Part shown: positions 18,089 through 28,899 of the stretch, piece after piece
Numbering within the stretch: position 1 is the first letter of the stretch
Layout: each line of letters opens with the position of its first letter
Origin: Winslowiella arboricola
GTDB lineage: Bacteria > Pseudomonadota > Gammaproteobacteria > Enterobacterales > Enterobacteriaceae
NCBI RefSeq assembly: GCF_025527015.1
Contig: NZ_JAODIM010000029.1
Coordinates: forward strand, 1 to 63,680
Direction: 5' to 3'
Length of the DNA stretch: 63,680 bases
The notes under the pieces: generated by a model
Database searches by the model: none
What the model was told of the DNA's origin: nothing
Seen by the model: only the letters and a program-made list of their open reading frames with translations
Made by a program: the position numbers and the translations under genes

Positions 18089-18147
18089 GATCGATAGCTT
18101 CGGAAGAATTCAGGCCGTAAATAGTATCATATTCACGGCCCTCACGG

Positions 18148-19107
18148 TCAGCGCTGGCGGTTAACCAGTTCCACCATCATCTCAATATGTCCGGCATCAT
18201 CATTCAGCGCCGGAATATATTCAAATTTGCGGCCACCGGCATGCATAAAGAATTCGCGGTTCTGCTCACTGATCTCCTCAAGGGTTTCAAGGCAGTCAGC
18301 GGAGAAGCCAGGGCTCATAATCTGAATATGCTTCACACCTTTGGCCGGCAAACTTTTCAGCGTCTCATCGGTATAAGGCGTCAGCCACGGCTCGCGGCCA
18401 AAGCGCGACTGGAAGGTGAGCATTACATCGCCCGCAGCCAGCCCCAGTGCCGCCGTCAGTGCTGCGCAGGTATCGTGGCAGCGCTGTGGATAATCATCAC
18501 CTTCATCGGCGAAGCGTTGCGGAATACCGTGGAACGACATTACCAGCAGATCGGGCTTGCCATGCACTGCGAAAGAGCGCTCAACCGAGGCCTTCAGCGC
18601 GGCAATGTATGCCGGATGTTCGGCGTAATCGCGAATAAACTGCACATCCGGCAGCGAGCGATAGCCCGCGAATACGCTGGTTAAGCCATCCCATACCGCC
18701 GCCACTGTCGAGCAGGAGAATTGTGGATAGAGCGGCAACACAATCAGGCGGGTTACGCCCTGCGCCATCAGGCTGTCTGTCGCGCTTTTCAGGCTGGGAT
18801 TACCGTAACTCATCCCCAGTTCAACCGGCATATCAAGCCGGGCCGCCAGGGCATTACGCTGACGCTGGCTGTACACCAGCAGTGGTGAACCTTCGTCCAT
18901 CCATACTGAAGCATACAATTTTGCCACGCGCGGTGAGCGGATCGGCAGGATCGCGCCATTCAGGATCGGCCACCACAACCAACGCGGGGTGTCCACCACC
19001 CGTGGATCGCTGAGAAATTGTTTCAGATAACGTTTTACCGCTGGTGTGGTGGGCGCATCAGGCGTCCCTAAATTCACCAGCAATACGCCGGGCTTATCTT
19101 GCCTCAT
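18148..19107 (-). CDS. hemH: Ferrochelatase HemH
   Basis: 319 residues (E. coli 320). It inserts Fe(II) into protoporphyrin IX in the last step of heme synthesis. The metal-site His is in SFHGIPQRF (about 190-198), and the conserved Glu is in CLETLEEI near 265. An AAGGAA site precedes the ATG at 19107; an ATG seven codons upstream is open but has no support. It is cytosolic/peripheral membrane. It is downstream of adk on the same strand, as in E. coli. Confidence 0.97.
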   Translation of the reverse strand: MRQDKPGVLLVNLGTPDAPTTPAVKRYLKQFLSDPRVVDTPRWLWWPILNGAILPIRSPRVAKLYASVWMDEGSPLLVYSQRQRNALAARLDMPVELGMSYGNPSLKSATDSLMAQGVTRLIVLPLYPQFSCSTVAAVWDGLTSVFAGYRSLPDVQFIRDYAEHPAYIAALKASVERSFAVHGKPDLLVMSFHGIPQRFADEGDDYPQRCHDTCAALTAALGLAAGDVMLTFQSRFGREPWLTPYTDETLKSLPAKGVKHIQIMSPGFSADCLETLEEISEQNREFFMHAGGRKFEYIPALNDDAGHIEMMVELVNRQR

Positions 19108-19199
19108 TGTTATTCCTTTGATTGGCATAAAAGGGGTCTAAATGAAAACGAGAATGATTGTAGCGAAAAAATGCGGGGGATAAACCGATTGCTGTAACA

Positions 19200-19220
19200 G
19201 GGCCAGGTTAAACCTGGCCC
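19200..19220 (-). terminator. Inverted repeat after adk
   Basis: GGGCCAGGTT (19200-19209) and AACCTGGCCC (19211-19220) form a 10-bp perfect stem with a minimal loop, ten bases past the adk stop. The following bases on the minus strand lack a T run, so termination would be inefficient. Confidence 0.5.
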
Positions 19221-19229
19221 GAAAAGCGA

Positions 19230-19904
<675 letters not shown>

Positions 19905-20074
19905 CTAACGAATAAGGGCAAGAACATACCATTAAGCCCCGATATCCACAAGAAAACGGGCGGTTAATCAACCGCAACATTCTGGTTACATCACAGCAAG
20001 AAAATCCAGATAAGCGGATGAGTTACAGGGAGTTAACACGCAGAACCCGGCAGAAAGCCCGCCGGTATTTCAGA

Positions 20075-20689
20075 CTAGCGGCATAATGTAACAGCGCCAT
20101 GAGTGACGGCAACCGGCGCCATTCTGAAAGGCTGCCAGTAGCCATTATTGATAATTGCCAGTGACTTCTCCAGCGGCGTCGCCACGGAGGTCGCCGCTTC
20201 AAACAGGCGCAACTCGCTGCGCAACAGGGTACTGAATTCCGCAGTACGCAGGGCAATTATCGTCAGTGCAGGTGAAAGCCCGGCATGCAGATTTAACGGT
20301 GCAACAAAAATCGCACTGTCACGCACCAGTTCTTCATGGTGCAGCGTCGCAAAGCTGTGTGAACCATCCACCACCCCTTTACCCGCGCAACCGCGCAAAT
20401 CGGTAACCTCACCACTGCAAGGATCGACATGGCTGATCAGCGTAACATGACCCGGTTCACCGATTTGCATCGCCGGGCGCTGCAATAGCTCACTGACCGG
20501 TTGTTGCAGGGCCTGGCGCGCATGACAGCGCGCCACTTCCTGTTTGTAAAACTGATGGGATAAGATCACCCGGGCAATACGCAGCGACTTCATAAAAAAG
20601 ATGTCGTGATTTTCCAGCTTATAGTGGCGGGAAAGGGTCTGACGCAGTTCGTTGCGTAGCGCATTAACCTGCTGTTGTGATGGTTCCAT
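20075..20689 (-). CDS. Hypothetical protein divergent from a LysR regulator
   Basis: 204 residues, soluble-looking, with an N-terminal helical basic region (about 1-60) and a mixed alpha/beta remainder. It contains a conserved-looking segment VDPCSGEVTDLRGCAGKG and two Cys-Gly pairs, but no signal peptide or membrane helix. I do not recognise the family. AAGAG lies upstream at a loose distance. It is inserted between adk and htpG relative to E. coli. It starts 242 bases from the divergent LysR gene, which is the usual layout of a LysR regulator and its target. Confidence 0.72.
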   Translation of the reverse strand: MEPSQQQVNALRNELRQTLSRHYKLENHDIFFMKSLRIARVILSHQFYKQEVARCHARQALQQPVSELLQRPAMQIGEPGHVTLISHVDPCSGEVTDLRGCAGKGVVDGSHSFATLHHEELVRDSAIFVAPLNLHAGLSPALTIIALRTAEFSTLLRSELRLFEAATSVATPLEKSLAIINNGYWQPFRMAPVAVTHGAVTLCR

Positions 20690-20931
20690 GAAATGATTAA
20701 CTCTTGCTGATAAAGCAGTGCCACAGATGAAGGGTGTTATTTTTTTTATGTTTGTTTAGCGAAGTGTTACTGATGCACGGGTTCCCTGGTGCTGGCGGAA
20801 AAATCAGCGCGCACAGAGTGTTACCCGGGCTGACCGCTATTTTCTGTCGCTAAGAGTATGAAAATGCGGCTGGACTTTAAAATGATATAAACAGACAATT
20901 CCTGTTAGTTTTTCTCACAGGGATAATATTT

Positions 20932-21804
20932 ATGGCTGGCCTTCCTCCGCTGCGCGCCCTGCGCTATTTCCAGCAGGCGGCGCTGCACAACAGCTTCAGT
21001 CTGGCGGCGCAGTCACTGAACGTGACCCACAGCGCCATCAGCCATCAGATTAAACAGCTGGAAGAGTGGCTGGGTAAGCCGCTGTTTATTCGCGCCAATG
21101 GTCGGGTACAGCTGACAGCGGATGGTGAGCGCCTGAAAGTGACCTGCACTCGGGCATTTAGCGACATCGAAACCACCTGTGAAAAAATAAGCCTGCGTCA
21201 TAACAGCAGCCTGACGGTCTCTTCTGCCCCCAGTTTTCTGTCGCAATGGCTGATTCCGCGTATCAGCGACTTCAGCCAGCTCCACCCGACGATTACACTG
21301 AACTTCCAGACCCATATGGATGTGGATAAAGTACGCGGCGACCAGACCGATATCCTGATCCTCAGCCATGAGCAGTCTTCCCACGAGGATATTGCCGCAA
21401 CACTGATCACCGTCGACTATATTGGCCCGGTCTGCTCGGCAAATTTTGCGCAGCCAGTGAGTTACGACACCGATTTCACCACCCTGCCGCTGCTGCATGC
21501 CGATACCAAACGCCACGCCTGGGCGGAATGGGCGGAAAAAACCGGCGCGCGCGGTGATTTCTGGGCGGGCAGATATTTCGATAATCTGACGCTGGGCATT
21601 CAGGCGGCGCGCAATGGTCTCGGCCTGATGATTACGCCGCAGATTCTGGTGAAAAAAGAGCTGGAGGAAGGCACGCTGGTGGCGCCTGTCGGCTTCGCGG
21701 CAATGGATCGTGCGACCTGGATGATGGTCAAGCAGACCAGAAAAGATGAGCAGGAGATTGCGCTGTTTCGGCAATGGTTATTAGCCGAGGCGGCCGGGGA
21801 ATAA
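20932..21804 (+). CDS. LysR-family regulator, GcvA-like subgroup
   Basis: 290 residues. The N-terminal helix-turn-helix (SFSLAAQSLNVTHSAISHQIKQLEEWLG, about 22-49) is of the GcvA/AmpR type. The effector domain has SSAPSFLSQWLIPRISDF near 97-114. The divergent gene at 20075-20689 is the likely target. The pair sits between adk and htpG and is absent from this spot in E. coli. Effector and process are unknown. It converges on htpG through a palindromic repeat pair. Confidence 0.9.
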   Translation: MAGLPPLRALRYFQQAALHNSFSLAAQSLNVTHSAISHQIKQLEEWLGKPLFIRANGRVQLTADGERLKVTCTRAFSDIETTCEKISLRHNSSLTVSSAPSFLSQWLIPRISDFSQLHPTITLNFQTHMDVDKVRGDQTDILILSHEQSSHEDIAATLITVDYIGPVCSANFAQPVSYDTDFTTLPLLHADTKRHAWAEWAEKTGARGDFWAGRYFDNLTLGIQAARNGLGLMITPQILVKKELEEGTLVAPVGFAAMDRATWMMVKQTRKDEQEIALFRQWLLAEAAGE

Positions 21805-21813
21805 GATGAAAAA

Positions 21814-21879
21814 GGGCGGCGAAAACGCCGCCCCTACCATAGCCATCGGTCTTGTGCAGGGGCGGCGTTCTCGCCGCCC
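21814..21879. repeat. Palindromic repeat pair between LysR gene and htpG
   Basis: GGGCGGCG-AAAA-CGCCGCCC (21814-21833) and GGGCGGCG-TTCT-CGCCGCCC (21860-21879), two copies in opposite orientation separated by 26 bases. The arrangement resembles BIME-type REP pairs at gene 3' ends. Confidence 0.92.
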
Positions 21880-21883
21880 ACTA

Positions 21884-23758
21884 TCAGGCAATCAACAGCT
21901 GATTCATACGACGAATAAACTGGTTAGGATCTTCCAGCGTGCCGCGCTCGGCGAACAGCGCCTGCTCCAGCAACAGCTCGATCCACTCGGCAAACTGCGC
22001 TTCATCCTGAGTATCCGCCGCGCGTTTCACCAGCGCGTGATCCGGGTTGATCTCAAACAGATACTTCACTTCCGGCACCGCCTGACCCGCGGCGGCAAAC
22101 AGCTTCGCCATCTGGGTGGTCATATCGTTAGCTTCGGTAGTGACGATGGCTGGCGTATCGGTTAAGCGATGCGTCAGACGCACTTCTTTCACCCGCTCGC
22201 CAAGCAGCGTCTTCACCCGCTCGATAAACGGCTCCAGCGCTTTCTCCGCTTCTTTCTGCTCGTCGCTCTCTTCATCCGCCAGTTTGCTTAACGCGTCATC
22301 CGCTTTGCTGGCCGACTGGAAGGATTTACCGTCGAACTCAGTCAGATAGCTCATCATCCACTCGTCGATGCGATCGGAGAGCAGCAGCACTTCGATGCCT
22401 TTCTTGCGGAACACTTCCAGCTGCGGGCTGCTTTTCGCCGCCGCGTAGCTGTCCGCGGTGATGTAGTAGATCTTATCCTGACCTTCCACCATACGGCTGA
22501 CGTAATCTTCCAGCGAAACGGTCTGCGTCGCGCCTTCGCTGCTGGTAGAGGCAAAGCGCAGCAGTTTAGCGATGGTTTCCGCGTTGCTGGTATCTTCCGC
22601 CGGGCCTTCTTTCAGCACCAGACCAAACTGCTGCCAGAACTGCTGATATTTTTCTGCGTCATCTTTCGCCATTTTCTCCAGCATCTGCAACGCACGCTTG
22701 CTTAACGCGCTGCGCAGACTCTGGGTAATGCGGCTGTCCTGCAGAATTTCACGCGATACGTTTAGCGGCAGATCGTTGGAGTCGATCAGACCACGGACGA
22801 AACGCAGGTAATTCGGCATAAACTGCTCGGCGTCATCCATAATAAACACGCGCTGCACATAGAGTTTCAGACCATGTTTATGCTCGCGGTTCCACATATC
22901 GAACGGTGCCTGCGCCGGAATATACAGCAGGCTGGTGTACTCCTGCTTGCCCTCAACGCGGTTGTGGCTCCAGGCCGCCGGGTCGCTAAAATCATGGGCG
23001 ATATGCTTATAAAACTCTTTGTATTCGTCTTCGCTGATCTCAGACTTATTACGCGTCCACAGCGCCTGGGCTTTGTTAATTTTCTCCCAGTGGGTGGTGT
23101 CATCTTCTTCATTATGCGACTCAATCTCGACCGGCAATGCAATATGGTCGGAGTATTTGCCGATAATGCCGCGCACGCGCCAGGCATCAAGGAACTCATC
23201 TTCGCCTTCGCGCAGATGCAGAGTAATTTCGGTCCCGCGATCGGCTTTATCAATATCGGCAATGGTGTAATCGCCTTCGCCTGCTGATTCCCAGTAAACC
23301 CCTTCATCTGCGCCAGCACCAGCGGCACGGGTGCGCACCGAGACTTTATCGGCAACGATAAATGCGGAGTAGAAACCGACGCCAAACTGACCAATCAGCT
23401 GACTGTCTTTCGCCTGGTCGGAACCCAGCGATTCGAGGAAGGATTTGGTGCCGGATTTGGCAATGGTGCCCAGGTTTTCAATGACTTCATCACGGCGCAT
23501 ACCGATACCGTTATCGCTAAGCGTGATGGTGCGTTGTTCCTTGTTCACCGAAACCCGTACCCGCAGATCGCCATCACCTTCATACAGCTCAGGGGTGGAG
23601 AGCGCGCGGAAACGCAGCTTATCCGCCGCATCGGAGGCGTTGGAAATAAGCTCGCGCAGGAAGATTTCTTTATTTGAATAGAGCGAATGGATCATCAGAT
23701 GCAGAAGCTGTTTCACTTCTGACTGGAAGCCACGGGTCTCTTGTCCTTTCATGGTCAT
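21884..23758 (-). CDS. htpG: Hsp90-family chaperone HtpG
   Basis: 624 residues, the length of E. coli HtpG. It is an ATP-dependent cytosolic chaperone dimer. The GHKL ATPase domain has [10 protein letters not shown] (about 38-47), DNGIGM and GQFGVGFYS; middle and C-terminal dimer domains follow. Two starts two codons apart are possible (23758, 23752). GAGG lies five bases before the first, so I use it, though E. coli annotation matches the second. A clear sigma-32 promoter lies 41 bases upstream. Confidence 0.98.
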   Translation of the reverse strand: MTMKGQETRGFQSEVKQLLHLMIHSLYSNKEIFLRELISNASDAADKLRFRALSTPELYEGDGDLRVRVSVNKEQRTITLSDNGIGMRRDEVIENLGTIAKSGTKSFLESLGSDQAKDSQLIGQFGVGFYSAFIVADKVSVRTRAAGAGADEGVYWESAGEGDYTIADIDKADRGTEITLHLREGEDEFLDAWRVRGIIGKYSDHIALPVEIESHNEEDDTTHWEKINKAQALWTRNKSEISEDEYKEFYKHIAHDFSDPAAWSHNRVEGKQEYTSLLYIPAQAPFDMWNREHKHGLKLYVQRVFIMDDAEQFMPNYLRFVRGLIDSNDLPLNVSREILQDSRITQSLRSALSKRALQMLEKMAKDDAEKYQQFWQQFGLVLKEGPAEDTSNAETIAKLLRFASTSSEGATQTVSLEDYVSRMVEGQDKIYYITADSYAAAKSSPQLEVFRKKGIEVLLLSDRIDEWMMSYLTEFDGKSFQSASKADDALSKLADEESDEQKEAEKALEPFIERVKTLLGERVKEVRLTHRLTDTPAIVTTEANDMTTQMAKLFAAAGQAVPEVKYLFEINPDHALVKRAADTQDEAQFAEWIELLLEQALFAERGTLEDPNQFIRRMNQLLIA

Positions 23759-23798
23759 TGATACCTCAACAAATCAGGTTTATTGAATGATGAGGAGG

Positions 23799-23826
23799 AG
23801 ATGGGGATGAAAAAAAACTTTTCAAG
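23799..23826 (-). promoter_or_regulatory. Sigma-32 heat-shock promoter of htpG
   Basis: On the minus strand: CTTGAAA (23820-23826), 13 bases, CCCCATCT (23799-23806). This is a full match to the sigma-32 (RpoH) consensus CTTGAAA-N11-16-CCCCATNT. Confidence 0.93.
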
Positions 23827-23856
23827 CAGGTACGGAAACACCGTACCTGTGAATGC

Positions 23857-24462
23857 TTAAAATTTAATCTTCTGACGTCCTGCCAGCGAGTGCGACAGGG
23901 TGGTACCGTCGACCATTTCCAGCTCGCCGCCCATTGGCACGCCATGGGCAATACGACTGGCGTCGACGCCATATTGCCCGCACAGCTCAGCAATATAGTT
24001 AGCAGTGGCTTCCCCTTCTACCGTTGGGTTGGTAGCGAGGATCACTTCGACAATGGTTTCACGTTCCAGACGCTGCTCCAGACGATCCAGCCCAATATCA
24101 TTGGGGCCGATACCGTCCAGCGGCGAAAGATGGCCCATCAGCACAAAGTAGCGACCGGCAAACTGCCCGGTCTGCTCAATGGCATGAATATCGGCCGGGC
24201 TCTCCACCACGCAAATCTGGCCATTCTGCTGACGTCGCGGATTGGCGCAGATGGTGCAGATATCCTGTTCGGTAAAGGTATGGCAATCCTTACAGTGACC
24301 GATTTCGGACATCGCCCGCGTCAGCGCCTGCGCCAGACGCATGCCGCCGCTGCGATCGCGCTGCAGCAGCTGAAAAGCCATGCGCTGCGCTGATTTAGGC
24401 CCGACTCCGGGTAAACAGCGCAGCGACTCCATCAATGTTTCGAGGAGTGGGCTGGTTTGCAT
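23857..24462 (-). CDS. recR: Recombination mediator RecR
   Basis: 201 residues, standard length. It has a helix-hairpin-helix ([14 protein letters not shown], about 17-30), a four-Cys zinc finger (CKDC...CTIC, about 57-72), then a Toprim domain (VVESPADI...[11 protein letters not shown]). With RecF/RecO it loads RecA on SSB-coated gaps. The start overlaps the ybaB stop by one base (TGATG), the conserved dnaX-ybaB-recR operon. Confidence 0.98.
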   Translation of the reverse strand: MQTSPLLETLMESLRCLPGVGPKSAQRMAFQLLQRDRSGGMRLAQALTRAMSEIGHCKDCHTFTEQDICTICANPRRQQNGQICVVESPADIHAIEQTGQFAGRYFVLMGHLSPLDGIGPNDIGLDRLEQRLERETIVEVILATNPTVEGEATANYIAELCGQYGVDASRIAHGVPMGGELEMVDGTTLSHSLAGRQKIKF

Positions 24463-24791
24463 CAGAACGGCATCTTAAAGCCCGGCGGCAACTGCATACC
24501 GCTGGAAACTGCTGCCATTTTCTCTTTCTGCGTTTCAGCCACACGGCGCGCCGCATCGTTAAATGCCGCCGCAACCAGGTCTTCGAGCATATCTTTGTCA
24601 TCTTCCAACAGGCTTGGATCGACTTCCACACGACGGCAGTTATGCGCGCCGTTGATGGTGACTTTAACCAGACCTGCGCCGGACTCACCGGTCACTTCCA
24701 TTGCAGCAATCTCTTCCTGCACCTGGGCCATTTTGTCCTGCATTTGCTGGGCCTGCTTCATCAGGTTGCCCAAACCGGCTTTACCAAACAT
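24462..24791 (-). CDS. ybaB: Nucleoid-associated protein YbaB/EbfC
   Basis: 109 residues, typical length. It is a small dimeric DNA-binding protein with the N-terminal Met/Gln-rich helix ([15 protein letters not shown]) and beta-sheet core. It is encoded between dnaX and recR, 54 bases after dnaX, and overlaps recR by one base. In E. coli and Borrelia the family binds DNA in tweezers-like fashion. Confidence 0.97.
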   Translation of the reverse strand: MFGKAGLGNLMKQAQQMQDKMAQVQEEIAAMEVTGESGAGLVKVTINGAHNCRRVEVDPSLLEDDKDMLEDLVAAAFNDAARRVAETQKEKMAAVSSGMQLPPGFKMPF

Positions 24792-24845
24792 AGTCTTCTC
24801 TCTCAGCTCAGGCCGCGTAATCGTCGGATACGCTTAGGCGGCGGT

Positions 24846-26774
24846 TCAAACGGGGCGGATACTCTCTTCATCCAGGTCGGCATCAAAGAACCGGCGCAGA
24901 GTCTGAATATGAGTATCCGCGATTATCGACTGGCGCGCCTGCGCCAGCTTCTCTTCATAAATGGCCTGTCGCCACTCCAGCGGCGTTAACACCGCCGGAT
25001 TATCGTCTTCGACGATGGTCAGTTCAACCGGCTGTCCGGCCGCCTGACTTAATGCTTCGGCCAGCACCTTCTGCGCGGAAGGGGAGTTAAGATGTCGCTG
25101 ACCAGCGCGTAAATGCAAACAGACACCCTGCTCAGTCTGTTCTTTCCACGCATTTAATGCCAGCTGCTGCACCAGTTTCGGAATGGTCATGGCGGCGATT
25201 TCCGCCGCCCAGGCATCACGCTGCTGTGACTCTTCCGTCAGCTTGCCCGCCAGTTCCGGCGTCTTTTCATGCTCTAACGCCGAACGCAGCGCTTTCGGCG
25301 TCGCCACCACTTCCGCCTTCACTTCCTGCGGATTTTGCGCCGTCCAGCGATACGCCTCTTTTTTTACCGCCGCGACAGATTCGGCAACAGCGGCTTGCTG
25401 TCGCTTCTGACCGCGTTCGGTAACTGAAGCCAACCGCTCCAGTGCCGAACTCGCCGGCCGCGCACCTGGCGCCGCCGGCTCACTCTTTTTTAGTTTGGTC
25501 GCTCCCTGCTGGCGCATCAGTTGGGTGCGCGCCTGCAGAAGCTGGCTGGTAGCATCAGGTAAATTGCCCGCCGCTTCCGGCGCACTGTGCGCTGCCGGGG
25601 GTTGCGACGGCGGCGTGACGGGGACTTCCGGCTGTGGCTGCGCCTGCGGCGTCATCGTCGGACGTGCGGCTGGTTCGGCAATCACCTGGCGTGGATGAAA
25701 GGCCAGCGCGCGCAGCAGGGTCATCTCGACGCCCATACGGCGATCCGGCGCCAGCGCCAGCTCTTTACGCCCGACCAGTAAAGTCTGGTAATAGAGCTGA
25801 ACATCCGCCGGCGGCAGCACTCGCGCCAGTTCGCGCAGACGCTGTTCAGTCGCCGCCTGCTCGTCGCCCATCGCCGACGGCAACAGCTGCACCATCGCGA
25901 TACGGTGCAGCAAACGCAGCATTTCAACCAGCAGCGCTTCCCACTCGACGCCGCGCGACGCCGCCTGGTTCAGCAGCGTCATCACCTGCTGACCTTCAGC
26001 ATTGACCAGCGCTTCGATTAGCGCCAGCGGCTGCTCATCATCCAGCGTGCCAAGCATCGCGTTAACGGTGTCAGTGGTAATTTGCCCCTGTCCCATCGCG
26101 ATGGCCTGGTCGGTCAGACTCAGCGCATCACGCATACTGCCGTCGGCGGCGCGCGCCATCAGCTGTAATGCACGGGTTTCCGCACTGATATTCTCTTCTT
26201 TAAGCACATGCTCCAGCTGGCCGCGGATCTGTCCGACATCCAGCGCTTTCAGATGGAATTGCAGACAGCGTGACAAGATGGTCACCGGCAGTTTTTGCGG
26301 ATCGGTGGTTGCCAGCAGGAATTTGACGTGTGATGGCGGCTCTTCCAGCGTTTTCAACAGGGCGTTGAAGCTGTGGCGCGACAGCATATGCACTTCGTCA
26401 ATCAGATAGACTTTGAAACGACCGCGCGCCGGAGCGTACTGCACGTTGTCCAGCAGGTCACGGGTGTCTTCAACTTTGGTGCGCGAGGCGGCATCGATCT
26501 CAATCAGATCGACAAAGCGCCCCTGCTCAATTTCACGGCAGTTATCACACTGGCCGCACGGCGTCGCCGTAATACCGGTTTCGCAATTCAGTCCTTTCGC
26601 CAGCAAACGCGCAATAGTGGTCTTTCCCACACCGCGGGTGCCGGAAAAAAGATAAGCGTGATGGATGCGGCCGAGCGACAGGCCATTCGCCAGCGCTGTC
26701 AGGACATGCTCCTGACCGACAACATCAGTAAACGCTTGTGGACGCCACTTGCGGGCAAGTACCTGATAGCTCAT
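24846..26774 (-). CDS. dnaX: DNA polymerase III tau subunit (and gamma by frameshift) DnaX
   Basis: 642 residues (E. coli tau 643). It has an AAA+ clamp-loader ATPase with Walker A GTRGVGKTT (about 45-53), a four-Cys zinc module (CETG...CGQCDNC, about 64-79) and the DEVHML motif. A Pro/Gln-rich linker follows, then the C-terminal domains IV-V that bind DnaB helicase and the polymerase alpha subunit. A slippery heptamer at 25485-25491 allows a -1 shift giving a 431-residue gamma protein, the same size as in E. coli. It is first gene of dnaX-ybaB-recR. Confidence 0.98.
   Translation of the reverse strand: MSYQVLARKWRPQAFTDVVGQEHVLTALANGLSLGRIHHAYLFSGTRGVGKTTIARLLAKGLNCETGITATPCGQCDNCREIEQGRFVDLIEIDAASRTKVEDTRDLLDNVQYAPARGRFKVYLIDEVHMLSRHSFNALLKTLEEPPSHVKFLLATTDPQKLPVTILSRCLQFHLKALDVGQIRGQLEHVLKEENISAETRALQLMARAADGSMRDALSLTDQAIAMGQGQITTDTVNAMLGTLDDEQPLALIEALVNAEGQQVMTLLNQAASRGVEWEALLVEMLRLLHRIAMVQLLPSAMGDEQAATEQRLRELARVLPPADVQLYYQTLLVGRKELALAPDRRMGVEMTLLRALAFHPRQVIAEPAARPTMTPQAQPQPEVPVTPPSQPPAAHSAPEAAGNLPDATSQLLQARTQLMRQQGATKLKKSEPAAPGARPASSALERLASVTERGQKRQQAAVAESVAAVKKEAYRWTAQNPQEVKAEVVATPKALRSALEHEKTPELAGKLTEESQQRDAWAAEIAAMTIPKLVQQLALNAWKEQTEQGVCLHLRAGQRHLNSPSAQKVLAEALSQAAGQPVELTIVEDDNPAVLTPLEWRQAIYEEKLAQARQSIIADTHIQTLRRFFDADLDEESIRPV
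25485..25491 (-). other. Programmed -1 ribosomal frameshift site in dnaX
   Basis: The heptamer A-AAA-AAG lies in the tau frame. After a -1 slip one Glu codon (GAG) and TGA (25480-25482) follow, ending gamma at 431 residues. An internal AGGGAG, the stimulating Shine-Dalgarno-like element of E. coli dnaX, sits about 11 bases upstream. A GC-rich stem with GCCGGC arms lies just downstream. All three stimulatory parts known from E. coli are present. Confidence 0.95.
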
Positions 26775-26877
26775 TAATTCGCGGAATTTGTCAGTGAAAC
26801 AGAGGGTAATGCTAACACAGCCCCACCTTTACGGCGAGGCTGAAGAATATGAGAATCTGGAAGAACCCGGGCTGGAA

Positions 26878-27429
26878 TCAATGACCCGGAAAGGCAACCA
26901 GGCTGTAGCTGTTAACGCCCATCGCTTTCAGACGCGCTTCACCGGTCAAGTCGAACAGGTTGATCACAAAAGCAGCGTCTTTCACTTCACCACCGGCACG
27001 GCGGATCAGTTTCACCGTGGCTTCGATGGTGCCGCCGGTCGCCAGCAGATCGTCAACCACCAGCACCACATCACCGGCGCCAATCGCGTCACAGTGCAGT
27101 TCGAGGCTGTCGGTGCCGTACTCTAACTCATAGCTTTCGCTGAAGGTTTTACGCGGCAGTTTGCCTGGCTTACGCACCGGGACAAAACCGACGCCCAGTG
27201 CCAGCGCAACCGGCGCCCCAAACAGAAAACCGCGCGCTTCAGTGCCCACGACTTTAGTAATGCCACTATTGCGATAGCGATCAACTAACAGTTCAATGGC
27301 AGTGGCATACGCTTTCGGATCTTCCAGCAGGCTGGTTACGTCACGAAACAGGATGCCCGGCTTTGGATAATCCGGGATGCTTTTGATACTGTCTTTAAGG
27401 AATTCAAGCTGCTGCGCAGTCGCGGTCAT
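26878..27429 (-). CDS. apt: Adenine phosphoribosyltransferase Apt
   Basis: 183 residues, as in E. coli. It salvages adenine to AMP with PRPP. The PRPP-binding loop [14 protein letters not shown] (about 122-135) and the N-terminal [12 protein letters not shown] motif are visible. It is cytosolic and lies upstream of dnaX on the same strand, the conserved order. Confidence 0.98.
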   Translation of the reverse strand: MTATAQQLEFLKDSIKSIPDYPKPGILFRDVTSLLEDPKAYATAIELLVDRYRNSGITKVVGTEARGFLFGAPVALALGVGFVPVRKPGKLPRKTFSESYELEYGTDSLELHCDAIGAGDVVLVVDDLLATGGTIEATVKLIRRAGGEVKDAAFVINLFDLTGEARLKAMGVNSYSLVAFPGH

Positions 27430-27585
27430 AATATTATGCCTGGTAAAAACGAATCTGACTCACGCAGCTTCACTCCATACTGACAGTCAAAAACTGCAGA
27501 CGGAGGAGATAAATCAGGGAAGCCGCGCACGAAAACGACCAAATCTAAGCAAAGTGTCTGGCAAATGCAACCTTGAAGCGGGAAA

Positions 27586-27963
27586 TCAGCGGTTTTGTTG
27601 TTCTTTCTCAACTACCGGCAGGCGCAACATAAAGATCACCAGTACACAGAGCATGCATGCCAGTAGAATACGTAACCAGAGTATTTTTACCAGCCATAGC
27701 GAGACGGCGAAAGTGATAATGATAAAAAGTATCGCCCGCCCTTTGGCTTTGGGCGGTAAAGCACGATGCTGTTGCCAGTGGCGAATGTAACTACCAAACC
27801 ATGAGCGGTAAAGTAACCAGTGGTGAAAGCGCGGCGACGAGCGTGCAAAACACCAGGCCGCCAGCAGAATAAACGGCGTGGTGGGCAACAGCGGCAGAAC
27901 CACGCCCAGTGTGCCAAGGGCAATCGCCAGCCAACCGACAACTAATAATAATATGCGCTGCAT
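27586..27963 (-). CDS. ybaN: DUF454 inner-membrane protein YbaN
   Basis: 125 residues with three or four hydrophobic helices. It carries the DUF454 signature GTLGVVLPLLPTTPFILLAAWCFARSSPRFH near the N terminus. The start at 27963 aligns with E. coli; the frame is open seven codons further. Its function is unknown. It starts 57 bases from the divergent priC. Confidence 0.94.
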   Translation of the reverse strand: MQRILLLVVGWLAIALGTLGVVLPLLPTTPFILLAAWCFARSSPRFHHWLLYRSWFGSYIRHWQQHRALPPKAKGRAILFIIITFAVSLWLVKILWLRILLACMLCVLVIFMLRLPVVEKEQQNR

Positions 27964-28020
27964 AGTGCGACCTGAATTAATCATGCTGTGGCTACTTTAA
28001 CACAGCACCGGAGAAGCAAA

Positions 28021-28557
28021 ATGAGAAGCTCGCTATTACTGCAACAGCTGGACAGCCGCGTGGAACAGCTGGCAAAGCGTGTTGCGCCGCTGGCTGGCAG
28101 GCGTGCCCGCCGGGCGCGCTTTGATAACCAGCTGTTTCATTGTCAGAGTCTGCGCCTTGGCGACTATCTGCTGGAAATCCGCGAAACCCTGCTGCAACTG
28201 CGGCACGCCGTTGACGACAGTCACACCGAGCGCCTCGCCTGGCTGGCGGAACGCGTGGTGCTGCAAATCGGCGCGCTGCAGCGTGAGATCGCCACCCTGC
28301 CGTTGCGCGATCAGGAAGGTGGCGGCAGCAAACGCGCCGCGACGATCTATCAGAAGCTGGCCGATCACCAGGAGTTTGAACGCCGTCTGCTGCAGATGAT
28401 TGCCGAGCGTGAAAGCCTGCTCGGCCAGCAGGAGACACTGATCCAGCAGCAAAAAATGCAGCAGGAGCTGGAGGCGCTGGAAGCGCGCGTGCAGCGCTGC
28501 CGCGCGGCCTTAAAAGAGATCGAGCAGGAGATCGCCCGGCGCGAGGAGCAGCAGTAA
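28021..28557 (+). CDS. priC: Primosomal replication protein PriC
   Basis: 178 residues (E. coli 175), almost wholly helical and rich in Arg/Gln/Leu. PriC helps reload DnaB helicase at stalled forks on SSB-coated DNA in a PriA-independent restart path. The ATG at 28021 aligns with E. coli; the open frame begins eleven codons earlier. It is followed by a small membrane-protein gene and rsmS on the same strand. Confidence 0.95.
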   Translation: MRSSLLLQQLDSRVEQLAKRVAPLAGRRARRARFDNQLFHCQSLRLGDYLLEIRETLLQLRHAVDDSHTERLAWLAERVVLQIGALQREIATLPLRDQEGGGSKRAATIYQKLADHQEFERRLLQMIAERESLLGQQETLIQQQKMQQELEALEARVQRCRAALKEIEQEIARREEQQ

Positions 28558-28629
28558 GCGGCACGCGGCTGCCACTTCAGTGGATGGCGGGCTATACTGG
28601 ACAGGCAATTTTCACCGCGGAGCAACAGA

Positions 28630-28875
28630 ATGGGACTTCTCTCCTGGATTGTTATCGGCTTAATCGCCGGTTTACTGGTACGCAAGTTTTTCCCGGGCCG
28701 TCAGGGGGGATCGATTCCCACTCTGGTGCTGGCGCTGGTCGGCGCGCTGGTCGGCGGCTATATCAGCAGCTATTTCAGCTGGGGAACGCTGGCCACCATT
28801 GAACCGCGCGCACTGTTGCTGGCGCTGCTGGGCGCGCTGGTGATGCTGCTGGTGGCGAAGATACTACGTTTATAA
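28630..28875 (+). CDS. GlsB/YeaQ/YmgE family small membrane protein
   Basis: 81 residues with three predicted membrane helices and the family's Gly-rich pattern (GLIAGLLVRKFFPG, then ALVGALVGGYI). Family members are stress-associated inner-membrane proteins (transglycosylase-associated in domain databases); no biochemical role is established. It is inserted between priC and rsmS, which are adjacent in E. coli. AGCAACAGA precedes the ATG, so the ribosome site is weak. Confidence 0.88.
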   Translation: MGLLSWIVIGLIAGLLVRKFFPGRQGGSIPTLVLALVGALVGGYISSYFSWGTLATIEPRALLLALLGALVMLLVAKILRL

Positions 28876-28899
28876 TCACCCATTTAATGGAGTCGCGCG

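Noticed and set aside
21013..21774. 253-codon open frame on the minus strand
   Set aside because: Lies opposite the LysR gene at 20932-21804, which has a clear helix-turn-helix; the antisense frame is rich in Arg/His/Gln as expected for a shadow.
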